Positions 23,041-34,833 are shown, counted from the stretch's first letter. The stretch: DNA of 44,196 nucleotides from Phoronis australis (GCA_002633005.1 NMRA01001078.1:8156-52351), one strand, 5' to 3'. A program made the numbers and translations. The notes: a model not told the origin generated them from the letters alone.

Positions 23041-23046
<6 letters not shown>

Positions 23047-26000
23047 CACTGAATATTCAGACTTCGTCCGCTATCACGCTTATCTCCGGTTTGATTAACG
23101 CTTTCCTCACGCTTTCTTGACGTCTTCGGTTGCTGTGGTAACATACGGTGATGGTGCACAAGACAAGATCTGCGTGTACAGGTGGTGTTGTTGGTGTACC
23201 TATCGAGTAATCCGTTGTTTTGGTATTTTTTCACCACCGCATTTCCCACTAATTACTCGTATGTGTCATAAAAACGAGCTCTTTTAACTCGCCTGACGCT
23301 ACCTTTAGGTTGTCCGATTTTTTATAAGCAAATGCTGTCCCATCATAGACTTAACCGTGGCGAGTAACGACTTGCACCACTTTAGTAGTCTGAAGTAGCG
23401 ACGAACAAAAGCGACCCTCTACACACGTTCAGTCATGGCTGTTGACTCCGTGAAACTCGCCACAGCTGGACGTAATTAATTGTCCCTAAAATAGCACTCG
23501 TATCTTGACACGCGTACATGTGCAACAGCATTGTCACTCTGTGGATTCTTGTACCACTTTAGTGGGAGGGAAAATTTCAATAAGCTCGCTTCTGCGACTG
23601 ACGGCATCTGGCATCCCCATCCCCTACAGCGAGCCTACATATATGTTTATTCCCAACCCCTAGTGCGGGTTTATTTTTAGTACCATCCCCTTAGTATTTC
23701 AGACCCACGTATTCCCGCGGGAATTCTTCACTAAAAATTAATAGCGGTCACCTGTCTGACTTGCCAAACGGTCGTGATAAATTTTCTCCTCATGATTCCC
23801 GAATTTGGTATAAATGCGCGCAGAATTCACGTTCTGTGGCTTTTCGTGAAGACAATCAATTTATTTCGTCATGTGTGAGAAAAGTTCGCATACAGTTTAC
23901 ACCTTGGTTTATCAATGACAAGACAAGTTAGGCATTTGATAAATATAAAGCAAGAGTCAAAAGTCATTTCAACTAAAATATCTAAACATTGCGCGAAAAG
24001 TAAAAATTCTAAAGGTTTAGTGATGTAAAGCATTTGCGACCTGAAATTTGGAAATGCGAGCTCAGATGTTTGCCAGTTCGTATCAAGTAGCAAAATGAGA
24101 CCTGGGACTTTTGACGTAAGATGCCCTTAATGTCAAATATCCACGGCAATATCCCTGATATCTCACTGCGACACTGGTTGGTCCTGTTGTTTGCGCGCAA
24201 GCTGTCCCGCGCCAGATGATCGATACTTGTAAATGTACGTCTCAGCGTCTCGTTTTTTATCGCAAATGACTGAAAACGTGAATTAGACCACACTATTAAT
24301 CGTAAAACGACAGTTCCGTCCTTACTTTCAGCAAAGTGGTTTTTGAGTCGCCAAATATGCTCAAACCATTTACCTGTTTCTAGGGCTACGTGAGCGACAA
24401 ATGAGTCTTCTGTCACATGTTGTTGCCAACGTACATGTACAGGGTAGGCCTACTCCAGCGAGTCGTGTGCGTGAACTCACATGTGTGCTCCACTCCGCTG
24501 CACATCAAAAGAGAACAGCAAAGTCCTAAATGAGAGAGTATACCGGCTAGGCTATGTTAAGCCTCCGGGTGCCAATAGTTGATTTGACAAAGAACTGAAA
24601 GTTATAAAACACCCGATGCTTAACGATATTCCCCCGGCCGTTGTTGCCTAGAACTGATATTTTCGTGTTCCGATGTTCCCAGGTTCAATGTTCACTAGGC
24701 CCAACTTGTTCTATGCCCGTAGCCAGCTATTCGGCAACTAAAAGGGGAAATGCGAAATTGTGGTTAGCGAACTTTTTATTCTTCTCTTCATACAGCCCCG
24801 CCAATTATTCGCTCCCGGACCACGCGGTAAGTTACATGTAATTTTCAGACACCAATAGAAACAATCTTGTTCCGGCTGAAGCGGGCAATTAAAAACAAAA
24901 TTATTGCGGGTGGCTAAAAACGGTTCAGTGTATGAGGTAACGATAGCCGGAAAGTCACCCCAACTATTTGGAGATTGCCTTGCAAAATCGTATTATAATA
25001 CCATTTCTTACTATTGCATTCCTTCAATATCTTATTACCGCAGAGTGACACTCAGGTTAACAACTATGCTCACGCATGTTTCATAATAAGCATTCGCAGT
25101 CGTACTAAGTGTTGCCCCTCGACATTTGAGAATTTCCAATTTAGCACCCGCAGTCGAGGCTAGAGCCAATCATAGCACACTAAAACGACCGTGCTATGTT
25201 TGAAATTGACACATACCCTATTTAGTGAGCCACTCTTTAAACAACAAGAAGTTCAGTTTTCAAAAACTTCTCGTCTCAATACGTAAAAGCCAAACCCCGG
25301 GTTTGTTTTATAACTCCGAAAGAAAGTAAACAATTTTGACATAAGTGTCGTTTTGTGAATGACCTATTTTCCCGTAAATGGAAGGTATTGGGGAGCAAAC
25401 TCGAACTACCCGATGGAATTATTTCAAGGCTTTTCAATTCATGGAAAACTAATTGTTCAGTAGGTAAACCGAATAAGTACCCCATTTCGTGAAATTTGCA
25501 CTGAACTGTTCCCGCGCACACGAATACGTCATTCGGCTAGGACAACGTTTCACGGATTTTCTTTTTCACAGGATGGTATTTAAACGTCGAGCCCGTTTAG
25601 TTGCAAAGTTTGGGCTGCGAACAAAAAAATGGAGGAAGGTTGCACTCAGAGTTAGTTTGGATCTTTAACGATTTTGATGACAGTCATAAGGCATGTCACA
25701 CCTAGCAAAATTGCGGATACTTCTTCAAAGAATATTTTTCCCTTTCCAAATTGCAAACTTACATGTAGCTATTCGAATGCATTTGTCTGTTGGGCAGCAC
25801 TGATTCAACTTTCACGTAGGCTACTACAGTGTAGTCTTGCGCTCTAGAGCCTTTGAACAGCGGTTGTTAGAATAGAACTACATCTTGCAACGTGAAACTT
25901 GTGAATATTTAACGCCGAAGTTAAGAGCATAAACTAAACAATTTCTCAATGACCTAAAAATCAACTTTGGCTCGTAAAATTGGCGGGAAAATTTGCTACC

Positions 26001-27367
26001 TGTCATTTAGGATTGCGAGTTGGATTTTGAAAATGCGACCTTGGATTTTGGTTTCCATGGTGTGGAGCTATGATATGAAATATGTGATAGTTTTGGTGCA
26101 TTCAGTATACAGCGCTAATGGTGTGAAATGGTCGTAGAAAATAAATTGACATGTGTGAGGTTTAATGCAGTTTATCCTATACTTGTCTGTGTGGAAATAT
26201 AGATGCTGTATACGTCACGTTATTAACTATGAAATACAGAAAGTAGAGCCAATTCGTTTATTACGGTAGAGACCAGACTGAACGGTAGAAGCCGTATTTC
26301 ACTGTTGGTGAGCCGTCTCCCTGTGTAGTTAATTCCCGTGTGCAACGCAAATTTTGATCGAGATCGTCCAAATCATAAATACACGGCTTCATTCCTGAAA
26401 AAGCAGTTTTAATGCTCTAAAACAGAAAAAAGTTCCGAGTTAATTTCCGACGTATGGTTGGCTATTCTTGGGTCTCGTAGAAGTTTCAATGGGGGTCATC
26501 ATAAATGGGTCAAGAAAAGTAGTGTCCTCGGCCGGCAAAATAACCAAATATCTATATCAAATCTAACGAAAACGTTTCGTTATGGATGCATAGAGAATAG
26601 CTACACTGAGAGCTAAGGTCTTTACAGGAAATTAAGACCTAACAACGAGTATGCGTCTTTTTACTGAGCCAATGGTCCGTTAGAAGCGTTCAACGAACTC
26701 TCCGTCGCTGCCGGCACTGACGTAGCGCAAAATCCGCTTTTTGCTATACAGTCTTTACCTCAAGTTCTGCAAATCAGCACAGTTTCCACCGCTATTTTCC
26801 AATACTCTGATGAACACAGGGAAATGTTTCTTTACTAAATGCATGTACAGTCCAAAAGCTAAGGAACGAAAATAGACCAGGAAAACTAAAGAATTAATCG
26901 AAGTTAAAACAACACACTGTTGCAGACAACTCGCTTCAGAGAATCTTTTAATTTTTATATTCCCGAATGGATTGTTTCGAAGTTTCCGACAAACTTTTGA
27001 TGTTATTGAATGTTTCAGTGCTTTAACTTGTATATTTCACAAACTAAAAACTCTGATCAGTTTATTATGAAAGAAAAATACTGGTAATTCAACATTTTCA
27101 CAGATTTTCCGGCTTGGGTACTGTACATGGACTTGGCATACATAAGACGTCTTATAACAAAAAGCCAGAGCATACGCCAACAAGGTATTGCCAAGAAGAT
27201 GCCAATACGCCCATATATATGGGATAAATAGGTTGGGTCGATTTGGGACATTGCCAGATGAAATGAGTTCGAGACAGGAAATGGCAGTAGTACTCCTGTG
27301 TATGTAGAATAACCTACAGTATATTCATATTAAATCGAAAACTAACACTGGTAAGTAACTAAGATGG
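23041..27367. other. No gene recognised; probable large intron
   Basis: About 4.3 kb without a recognisable domain exon. The longest frame (24009-24416 minus, 135 codons) has no motif known to me and no phase-1 splice pair. A minus-strand GTAAGT near 25757 has no symmetric partner acceptor. The missing lectin N-half for 22585-22791 would be expected here, but I could not find it. Confidence 0.45.
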
Positions 27368-28769
27368 GCGACAAAACACCCACTATAATAATAACATTAC
27401 AAATAAATTAATACGGTGGTAGACGACAAAAGGCCGAGTAATCAAAGGATTGATACCATTGAAACATCTGATGTACTCGCTAAGACAGATTTGATTTGGA
27501 ATTATAGGGGCACTACAGAGTGTGGAATTTACAATAAAAAATCAAAACCTCTTAAATTGTCTTATGGTGTGGTTGCCTTTGTTAATTATTCAACTAGCCA
27601 AAAAACGAGTGAATATCAATTATCAAACCCATCAAAATAAAATGAAACCAAATGACGTTTTTCTATCCCTAAATATCGAATGGGTTTTATTTTCCGGATG
27701 GTCGAATCATATGGACTGGAACACTGAACACCTTTTTGTGTGTGTCCTTTTCTGGTTTCTGCCGGACCCTTTCCACAGTGCAATTTGTCTTGTATCGTGG
27801 TTCATCGGGTGTTCAGTGTGGTGATATTGTCTGTTTTAAGTCAGTTTTGGCGAGTACCTCGAATATCTCATCTAGCTCATTATTGGCCCCCTTGTAAGGT
27901 CCCTACAGGCCACCCGCAGAGTGCAGACGACGGCAAACGTCCACTTCCGTATATACTGAAGTAGATTCTAAGTGCCCCTATGGTCAGATGTTGGTACCTC
28001 GTTTATCTATGCTCAGTGCTCTGGCCTTCCGGTCTAACAGTAGAGAATTTCTCACTGGCATTTTCAAAGTTCATACAGTTGCTTACTATATGGTTCCAGC
28101 ACTGAGACTTGTTTCTTTAAATACGAAGCAGTATTTTTCTAGTACTAAACGAGTGATGATAGCGAGATTGTTCCGACTGTACCGAATGCAGGGAACTCAC
28201 GCCTGACTCATGGTGACTTCGCGTTTGCTCACGCGTAACGCAAGGTAAGATCCGGCCACAGTCACGCTTATGTTCACACCAGTTGTCACGGACGACTGAC
28301 ACCTCACTTTCTTATCTGTCTCCGCTTACGGTCACGTCTAGCCAAACCGGAGGCAGCCCGGACGAAGACTAATAATTCAGTGGATGTACTTCTACAATAC
28401 AAGGTGCCGGAAGCAATTTTGGGCACCATTGTCAAAAATGCTTCTTTTAAGGAACGAAGCTCCGGAAATTGAATGTCAAGATGATTCTGCTCTAACAGCA
28501 GAGACTGGTTGCATCAAAACGTTTCAATGGAAGCACGGAGATCGGACAAGTTTCTATGGAATTTGTGGCCAAGCAAACATAATTTTAAGCCACGATATTC
28601 ACCTAAACCATGGATAGGACACCATAGGGGGCTGTCTTTAGTGCTGCGCTACCCATTTAGGTGAAAACGAGCAATCACACCATCTTTTATGTTTAACAAA
28701 GTACAAAGTGATACGTGTCTGCGTAACTTTGCAATAATCTCAGCTCTGTAATTGTAGCCTAACACTCAC

Positions 28770-29012
28770 CTGGGTGGTCAGACGCAAAAGCTAGCTCATA
28801 ATGTCCATCCTTGCAGATTTCGTGCTGTTTGAACTTCGACCATTTCTTATACAATTTATGAGCGCAGTAACATTCTTTGCGTCCAATATGGAAAGCGGCA
28901 TATAATCTTTTTAAACCTGTCCAAACTGTGCATTCGTTGGCGCATTCGGTGAGTGTCTTTGTTCCAGGTCGTTTTTTCCATTTTTTGCGGGGTAACGTTA
29001 ACGTGTAACAAC
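28770..29012 (-). CDS. Exon: WSC-like cysteine-rich domain
   Basis: The exon is 243 nt (81 codons), phase 1 both sides: acceptor ACAGTTTTAG, donor CCAG|GTGAGT. It opens with GCYTLTLP and contains TLTECANEC, LYAAFHIGRKECYCA and HEICKDGHYELAF. The order GCY...T.x.C...C...yA....g.eC.C matches the first two thirds of a WSC domain, but the closing C.GN..E.CGG segment is missing. This makes it a divergent or truncated WSC module. WSC domains are thought to bind glycans. It lies downstream of the lectin N-half in transcript order, where a lectin C-half would be expected. Confidence 0.6.
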
Positions 29013-29621
29013 CTAAAACTGTGAAATTACTGCTCACTTTAGAGTTACTATATGTTCATGTATCCTGATTGAACCATAGGCTATACTTGATGGTGAAAAC
29101 ACGGGTGCCCCTAATGTAATGTGTGCTTAAATTCCACGAACATCTGTGTATTCCTGCGAAACGCGGACGAGTCTCTTGTAGAGCTTTGTATCTGCCCCAT
29201 TTCTAGTTCCCCAGAATATCAAAGTAGACATCGAGCCGCTCATTTATAATTACGAAACCTTTGTTCCCATATTTAGTCAAAACAAGAGTGACGTCACATG
29301 CATCGCTTCTAAGTCAAGTTTGAGTTTTCTAAATCACATCGTGTGCTCTCCATGAATACTAATATTAAAGTATTTTATTTTATTTGGAACCGTTTAACTT
29401 GAACCCCGTGTTTTAATTAAATGTCTCAATGAAAAGTGATAACGAAGCGATATGTATCGTTTTCAGTAAATAGTATTACCAACAGATATAAACGAGATCA
29501 CTTGCCCAACATGAACAAAATTATTTCAGTATTTAATTTGTTTTGTTTTAGTTGGTACCTGGTCAAAGACAACCATACACAGGCATATGCGGCCTATGAT
29601 AAGAAAGGAAACGGCACTTAC

Positions 29622-29630
29622 CAACAGTAA
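29622..29630 (-). CDS. Possible 9-nt micro-exon
   Basis: On the minus strand the sequence reads GTCAATTTCAG then TTACTGTTG then GTAAGTGCC: a strong acceptor and donor 9 nt apart. It is in phase 1 at both ends and would add x-Thr-Val to a linker. In the right duplicate both sites are destroyed (CAG to CAA, GTAAGT to TTAAGT) while surrounding sequence is conserved. It is speculative because short matches to splice consensus occur by chance. Confidence 0.3.
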
Positions 29631-30383
29631 CTGAAATTGACGCGCAGTGTTTTATTGTCTATGACATTCGGGGGTCTTTGCAAAAAAAACAAAGTAATGA
29701 CTAAGCCAGTGAAACGGGTGGCGATTTTCAATTTCAACCACACTATATCTATAGAAAAAGTACTTGAACGCAAGTTTTAAAAAAAATGACACCTGGAATT
29801 TGGAGAAACGAAATGCCATACTAACGTAACAGCACTCAAATCAACATATGGCTACGTAAGATCACAAAAACGACCACGTTGGTTAACTGTGGAATATCAT
29901 ATCTCAAAGGGCTTGAGAAATTAATATGAAACTTTCGGAACTCAGATAACATGTTTGTTTCAGAATTCTCTAAAAACCGGCAAGACACTGTACGAATCAC
30001 GTTCCATTTTTATACTGTAGGAGGGGTTTCAGAATTGGGACTTCTATGAAAATGAACACAAAATAAATTTTAGAAATATTGAGAACATGCAGCGAAAAAT
30101 TTTAATCACGCTATTGATTCCGTTCTTCGGCTATCAACGCTTCATTCCTTTTTGTTATAGTTTACAATAATCAAGGTCACGTGACCAAGCTGATGAGAAA
30201 ACTTAACCTGAATAGCCCTTGTACTTTTAGTGATTGCACATTTTGCCGAGTTGTAACCTTAAACTGTTCATGGCCGTTCTTGGCTAAATACAAAGACTTG
30301 CGAGTAAAGTCCTGCATACCGTAACCTTAAAATGTTCATGGCCGTTATGGAGTGGGCCTTCGTTCGATTTCCAATATGCTCAC

Positions 30384-30644
30384 GTTTGGGTGAAGTATCC
30401 GGTGTAAGTACTTGAACGCTGTGGACCGGGAATGGGTGATCATGGAAATATACCTTCCACCACAATGGTTCCGTGCTTGCTCTGTTTAAGCGGAAATGGT
30501 TCAAACAGTGATACCCAAGCTTTTTGACTCCTTCGTTTGGCCAAACACCGTCATTGGCTAAGGTAGGGTTTTTACTTCCAATAATTTGCTCTCTGTCCAT
30601 TGCGTGGTACGACATGGTTGCTTTCTTGTATACCGCCATGTTAC
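30384..30644 (-). CDS. Exon: N-terminal half of an F-type (fucolectin/FTP-like) lectin domain
   Basis: The exon is 261 nt (87 codons), phase 1 both sides: acceptor TTCTGCTCAG, donor AAAC|GTGAGC. The translation begins GNMAVYKKATMS, matching the NVALxKxAxQS opening of FTP domains, then LANDGVWP, YHCLNHF, EPLWWKVYF and VHSVQVLTP. In the W-W-K-V-x-F block the usual Asp-Leu is not kept. The WSC exon lies 382 bp upstream. The next recognisable exon downstream is WSC-like rather than a lectin C-half. The right duplicate (41097-41357) carries a stop. Confidence 0.7.
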
Positions 30645-31026
30645 CTGAGCAGAACAAGTTAAATTTCAAAGGTGAGTGTTTTATAGCAAGGACTTCAGTA
30701 CGATGTAAGTTGTGCTTGTAACTAATTAACGAAATTAATCTTGTCGCCGTCTACCACTACTGTCTTTATCGACAATTGGCAGGATGCTGTATGTACACTC
30801 TGAGGCATTTCTTTTTTTGGCACGATCGGGGATATACATGTAAGGAAGAAGTTTCAATAGGCCGCTATAAATACCGTCAACCCTCGAGCATCAAAACTGG
30901 GTAGAGTTGAATTTGAGAACACCTGGTCAATAATGGTCGACTTAAAGCATCTACCTTATTGAAAAAAGTGAACAACTACACATTTACTACATGACATTCT
31001 AAGGTGACCAACAGTCACCACGCTAC

Positions 31027-31290
31027 CCTTATTATAGTCAGCATGCATGATGTACGAAAATCCATTTCCTCCGCAGTTTTCCGTCGCGTTCCCTTCACAC
31101 CTAAATTTACAAAATTTGTCGTCTGTTTGCTTATTGCGCAGGCGCGTAGTGTAGCTACAAGAGCACATGTTTCTCGAAGTAACACCAGCCCAGCGCCAGA
31201 AGTTTTGCGTGCACTGTGTTCTACACTCGGTCATTGTGGTGACGGCACTCATTCTTTCGTCCCTCAAAATATCTTTGTAGCATCCTTCGT
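31027..31290 (-). CDS. Exon: WSC domain
   Basis: The exon is 264 nt (88 codons), phase 1 both sides: acceptor GTTACTTCAG, donor AAGG|GTAGCG. All eight WSC cysteines are in order: EGCYKD, TECRTQC, MCSC, FCKFRC and ENCGG, with the typical RWAGV before the CxC pair and GNATENCGGNGFSYI at the close. WSC domains occur in yeast stress sensors, fungal enzymes and animal surface proteins and are regarded as carbohydrate-binding. The frame is intact here but broken in the right duplicate. It is followed, in transcript order, by the lectin N-half. Confidence 0.8.
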
Positions 31291-31374
31291 CTGAAGTAAC
31301 AAGAGTACAAAACATTACATGTACGTATATTCTATGACAATGCTGCATCAACCGTTTTTTATTAAAACAATAGC

Positions 31375-31475
31375 AGCATGAGCAGGAGAGAGAGAGGTAG
31401 GGAGAGAGAAAGGGGGAGAGAGAGAAAAAGACGGGGACAGGGAGATTGGGGAGGGAGCGAGGGAGAAGGAGTCCA
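31375..31475. repeat. Purine-rich GAGA tract (left duplicate)
   Basis: Imperfect GAGAG/GGGAGAG sequence just upstream of the WSC exon on the minus strand. Its counterpart is at about 42077-42172, so the tract predates the duplication. Confidence 0.9.
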
Positions 31476-31686
31476 TCCTAGTCAATTACTCTAATTGTGG
31501 GTAAAAAGTATTGAAGCTTATGATTCCATGTCATAGTCTAATTTGAAACAATATCAAAAGTAGACATTTTACCACCACTCCTGCACTGGGAAATTATTTA
31601 ATGAGATTTTTCCCCTTGTATTCATATTTTGGTTTCACAGTATCCGTTCATTAATTGATTTTAAGCATTTTTGTGTCCATACTCAC

Positions 31687-31755
31687 CAAATGAGATTCTT
31701 AAAGAACTTGGAAAACGTGGAAAATGAACATCAACAAAATTTAGGTCAAAGGAAC
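31687..31755 (-). CDS. Possible linker exon upstream of the WSC exon
   Basis: The exon is 69 nt (23 codons), phase 1 both sides: acceptor AGGTGTTTAG, donor CATTTG|GTGAGT. It encodes a Ser/Pro/Phe-rich segment, SFDLNFVDVHFPRFPSS and onward. An alternative acceptor CACTTGCAG would start it at 31794 (108 nt, also in phase). No domain is recognised; it could be a linker. In the right duplicate both candidate acceptors are mutated (TAG to TGG, CAG to CAC). Confidence 0.35.
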
Positions 31756-32547
31756 CTAAACACCTTCTTAAAGATAGTAAAATTACATAAAATCCTGCAA
31801 GTGGTAAGGAAAATAGTCTCACACAAAAGTTTTGATAAAACAGAACTTCACCGCTATCCAACGGTTTTATGACCTGTTGACTATTTTCGCATACTGTACA
31901 TGTACAGTCGTTACAACAAGTAGAATTACCATAATAGGCAATTCTGTGTTATGATACAGTATAACCGGTCAAACACGAAACAGTGTTTTTCTAACTTAAT
32001 TTTGGAGATAACCCGACACGCGTGCAAAACGCTTCTTTCTAGAGGGGGTTAGCTATTTTTTCATGGAAAGTTTGAAAACGGATTCACCTAATTGCAGCAA
32101 CTCGATAATGAAAAACAAGGCGTTGTATGATACCTCTTAGTAAGCTAAGTTATATGGCGCAAAAAAATTAATTTTTTGTCCATAGGAATTTTAAAATGTT
32201 AGTGAAGAATTCAACATGAGACATTTTACAACCTTTAGAGAAACCGTGTCCCATGTTGTACTACCGATTCTGTCAATGATACCCTGCCAAATAAATTTGA
32301 AAATACGTTTTCTACTTTCGGTGATGGTGACAAAAAAAATAAATGGACTAACTTAGAAATGAATTACGATTTCAGCAGTTTTTTTACCATAAGTTGTTAA
32401 ATGTGTTTTGACCAAATCTGAAAGAGTTAAACTCACTTTGATACATATAGATAAGACTTAGACTAAATAAGATCAAAATCCGGACATCAACGGTCGTCGA
32501 GGAATCGTTTTCTACCAATTGAGTCCAGGCAGAAAGATTTTTATCCA

Positions 32548-34649
32548 CGTTTCGTTTTAAACCAGAGTATTAAAAAATTTGGTTCAGCAACTTTAAGCAA
32601 TTGTACAAAGATTCGAGGGCGCTACCAAGTACCAACGATTTGAAATCGTTTCATAGGCCTATTGTGCGATTTTGTAAATGGACGTGCACATTTCTATAGT
32701 GTCATTCAATTTTATGCTTTGAACTTCATTATTTTGTTGAAATAACAGGAGTAAAGTTTTTGCACGCAGGATAAATAAATACGGAGATATTTGGTCGCCT
32801 TGACGACAACCTCCTCCAACATTAGACTATTCCAGCCTAAATACCTGCTCTAATGCACGGAACGTAGATCCGATATTTAAAGAGTGCCCACCTGTGTTTT
32901 AAAAGAAATTTTATTAATACTTATTAGAAGATATATTAGCCTGTAGTACCCCTCTTGCTAAGAAACAAGACGAAATATAAAAAAAGTTTTTTTTTCTGTT
33001 ATCGAGATTGTACGCAATGGGTCGGAGACCGTCTCTGCCGGTGTTGTTTTTATCAGTGCGATATTGAGGAGTTGAAAGGAAAGTCCGCGGAGAGCCGCCT
33101 TTTTCAAACATAAAAATCTGCGTTTTTGGAGGCTGCAGTAGTAACAATTTGAACGAGATCGCGTCTGTATCCAAATTTCTTAAATGCGTGAAATCGCACA
33201 AGAAAGGCGTCTGTTTGTGCGCCGCACGAGAGTGCGGGATATCATTGTGCAACATGCTATTCAGTCGGAAGCCATACTTTGTTTGGTGACGTTATGATGA
33301 AGGACTCGTCACGTTGTAAGTGTCTTTTTGTAAATTTAATGTATAACGAACAAACTTCATCCATTTGATGGCAAGTGATGCTTTGTCCTAGACCCTGGCC
33401 CAGATCGACTGCCACGACACGTAGGCTTATGAGTAGTACATGTATTTAGACCGTGTTCATTCCATCATGGCAATAGTGGATACGGATAACTCAGCTTTAC
33501 TGTAGCCCATGTCAGCAATTGTGAACTCCTTGGCTCAGTTGCGGTTGTGAATCACATTTATGTGCAGCACTTCTCTTGCAATAGGTGGAGTTCATAAAGC
33601 CTCAAAGTTCGCTAAATGGGAACTCGAATTCAGTGCCTGATTCTTCAAGCACTTGAATTTGTACTCTCGTTTTTGTCTACATAATAGTTGTCCAGGTCTC
33701 GCTCAAAGTCGTCCTCGTCTCCTGATCTGCTGTGTTCCTCCACTGCAATTGTTTCTCAAATGACTAAAAGTCTTCCACCCATTACATCGTTAGGCGAAAA
33801 ACTGGTATTGATGTGCTAACAGTGAAAGGCATTCTGTTCGGTTAGGAACGTTGAATGCGCGACGCAGTGCGAGAACGTGGTCCAAGGATAATACTAGTCT
33901 GATGGAGGATGATATAGTTTTATTACATACTCTTGTACTGATACTACTGAGTCTGTTACAATCCATGCAACCATACACTTATATAGCGACATACATGAAT
34001 TATATACTGAACAAACATGTTTACTACAATTCCTCATGTTGGGGGTGTATTGCATAACACTTAATTCTCTGAACTATTCCTACACATGCCCTCACACAAA
34101 ATCACTCGGATATACAGTAAGATCATACTCTAACGACTTGGAAATATCTATTTTTTATATAAAATCAAGAAATTTGTGACTATTTGACAAAAATTCTTAC
34201 TTAGTTTGATTTTATGGTCTTCATTTCATATCGGCTAACTGAAACCTCAAAAGCTAAGAAAATGCGTGTTGGGAACTCTCTAAAAGGCTAAGTCAACCTG
34301 CAAAATCTTGACTGAAATTACGGAATTGTAATTTTGTGCGGTATATAAAAAAAATCAAGATAAAGGGTCGAATGATTTTTCAAAATCGACAAAGCCAAGC
34401 AGTCTTTGAATACTTATATCATACACTAATCTTGTATTTCCTCCAATAAACCTGTTTTTAAAAGCGTTTTGGTTAAGTATCGCCGCTGTGTAGTTGAGGC
34501 TCTTACCAGTGAACATAATTGGTGTAACATTCGCTGTTTCATAAGTGCATACGAGAGTTCTAATGTTACTTTGTCATTTCAATGACGTGTTTCGTTTAAA
34601 GTGTTCGGAATACTCAAACTTTTGAGTAGTCACGGTATGGAATACTTAC
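32548..34649. other. Between duplicates; no gene recognised
   Basis: The 113-codon minus frame at 32914-33255 has no domain I know. A plus-strand run near 33113-33240 (KICVFGGCSSN...) faintly recalls a zinc-binding THAP start but lacks the rest. Nothing is firmly supported. Confidence 0.4.
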
Positions 34650-34833
34650 AAGTGGTCAGGTCGGAGTTGATACTGCGGGGTATGGAGGCTATCCCTGCAA
34701 ACAGCCACCATTGAACTAGAAGAGACAAAAACAAAGTGACAATATCGTTTCGGTCTGCTGATTGCGATAGAACTAAGTCAAATTTGCATAGACACCTTGC
34801 CGGCTGAAACAAAATTGATGATGCAACGTACAT
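34650..34833 (-). CDS. Candidate first coding exon with hydrophobic signal segment
   Basis: The frame is open from ATG at 34833 to a donor ACTT|GTAAGT at 34649, 184 nt, leaving phase 1 and so compatible with every domain exon downstream. Residues about 31-51 (DIVTLFLSLLVQWWLFAGIAS) form a hydrophobic stretch that could be a signal peptide or signal anchor, followed by IPRSINSDLTT. The 30-residue leader before it is long for a signal peptide. An alternative is a 45-nt internal linker exon starting at 34694 (acceptor CTGTTTGCAG, phase 1). No promoter was identified. Confidence 0.4.

Larger units (their letters stand above)
27368..32547. repeat. Segmental duplication, left copy (about 5.2 kb)
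   Basis: This is a direct repeat of 37865-43257, colinear throughout, with roughly 5-8% differences in blocks compared by eye plus indels. It carries the intact WSC, lectin N-half and WSC-like exons. Main indels: about 130 bp at 30223-30352 present only here, and about 310 bp at 38210-38519 present only in the right copy. The shared sequence begins at GCGACAAAAC and is last recognisable at TTATCCA. Confidence 0.95.

Noticed and set aside
22710-23249. 179-codon minus-strand ORF, the longest in the window
   Set aside because: Its centre is a translated GA/CT microsatellite; only the 22585-22791 exon, in another frame, has family motifs and splice sites.
24009-24416. 135-codon minus-strand ORF
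   Set aside because: No recognisable domain, no phase-1 splice pair, no second copy to test conservation. It could be chance; retained only as probable intron.
25757-25830. Minus-strand GTAAGT donor with an upstream open run
   Set aside because: Any nearby acceptor gives an asymmetric phase (1 to 2) and no domain; inconsistent with the gene's other exons.
28384-28617. Plus-strand ORF with a similar frame at 39178-39489 in the other duplicate
   Set aside because: The two frames share a central stretch only because the DNA is duplicated; their starts differ by frameshifts and their ends differ, as expected for non-coding sequence.
33113-33240. Plus-strand run beginning KICVFGGCSSN, resembling a THAP zinc-finger start
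   Set aside because: The later conserved Trp, Cys-x2-His and AVPTIF-type residues are not present; too weak to call.
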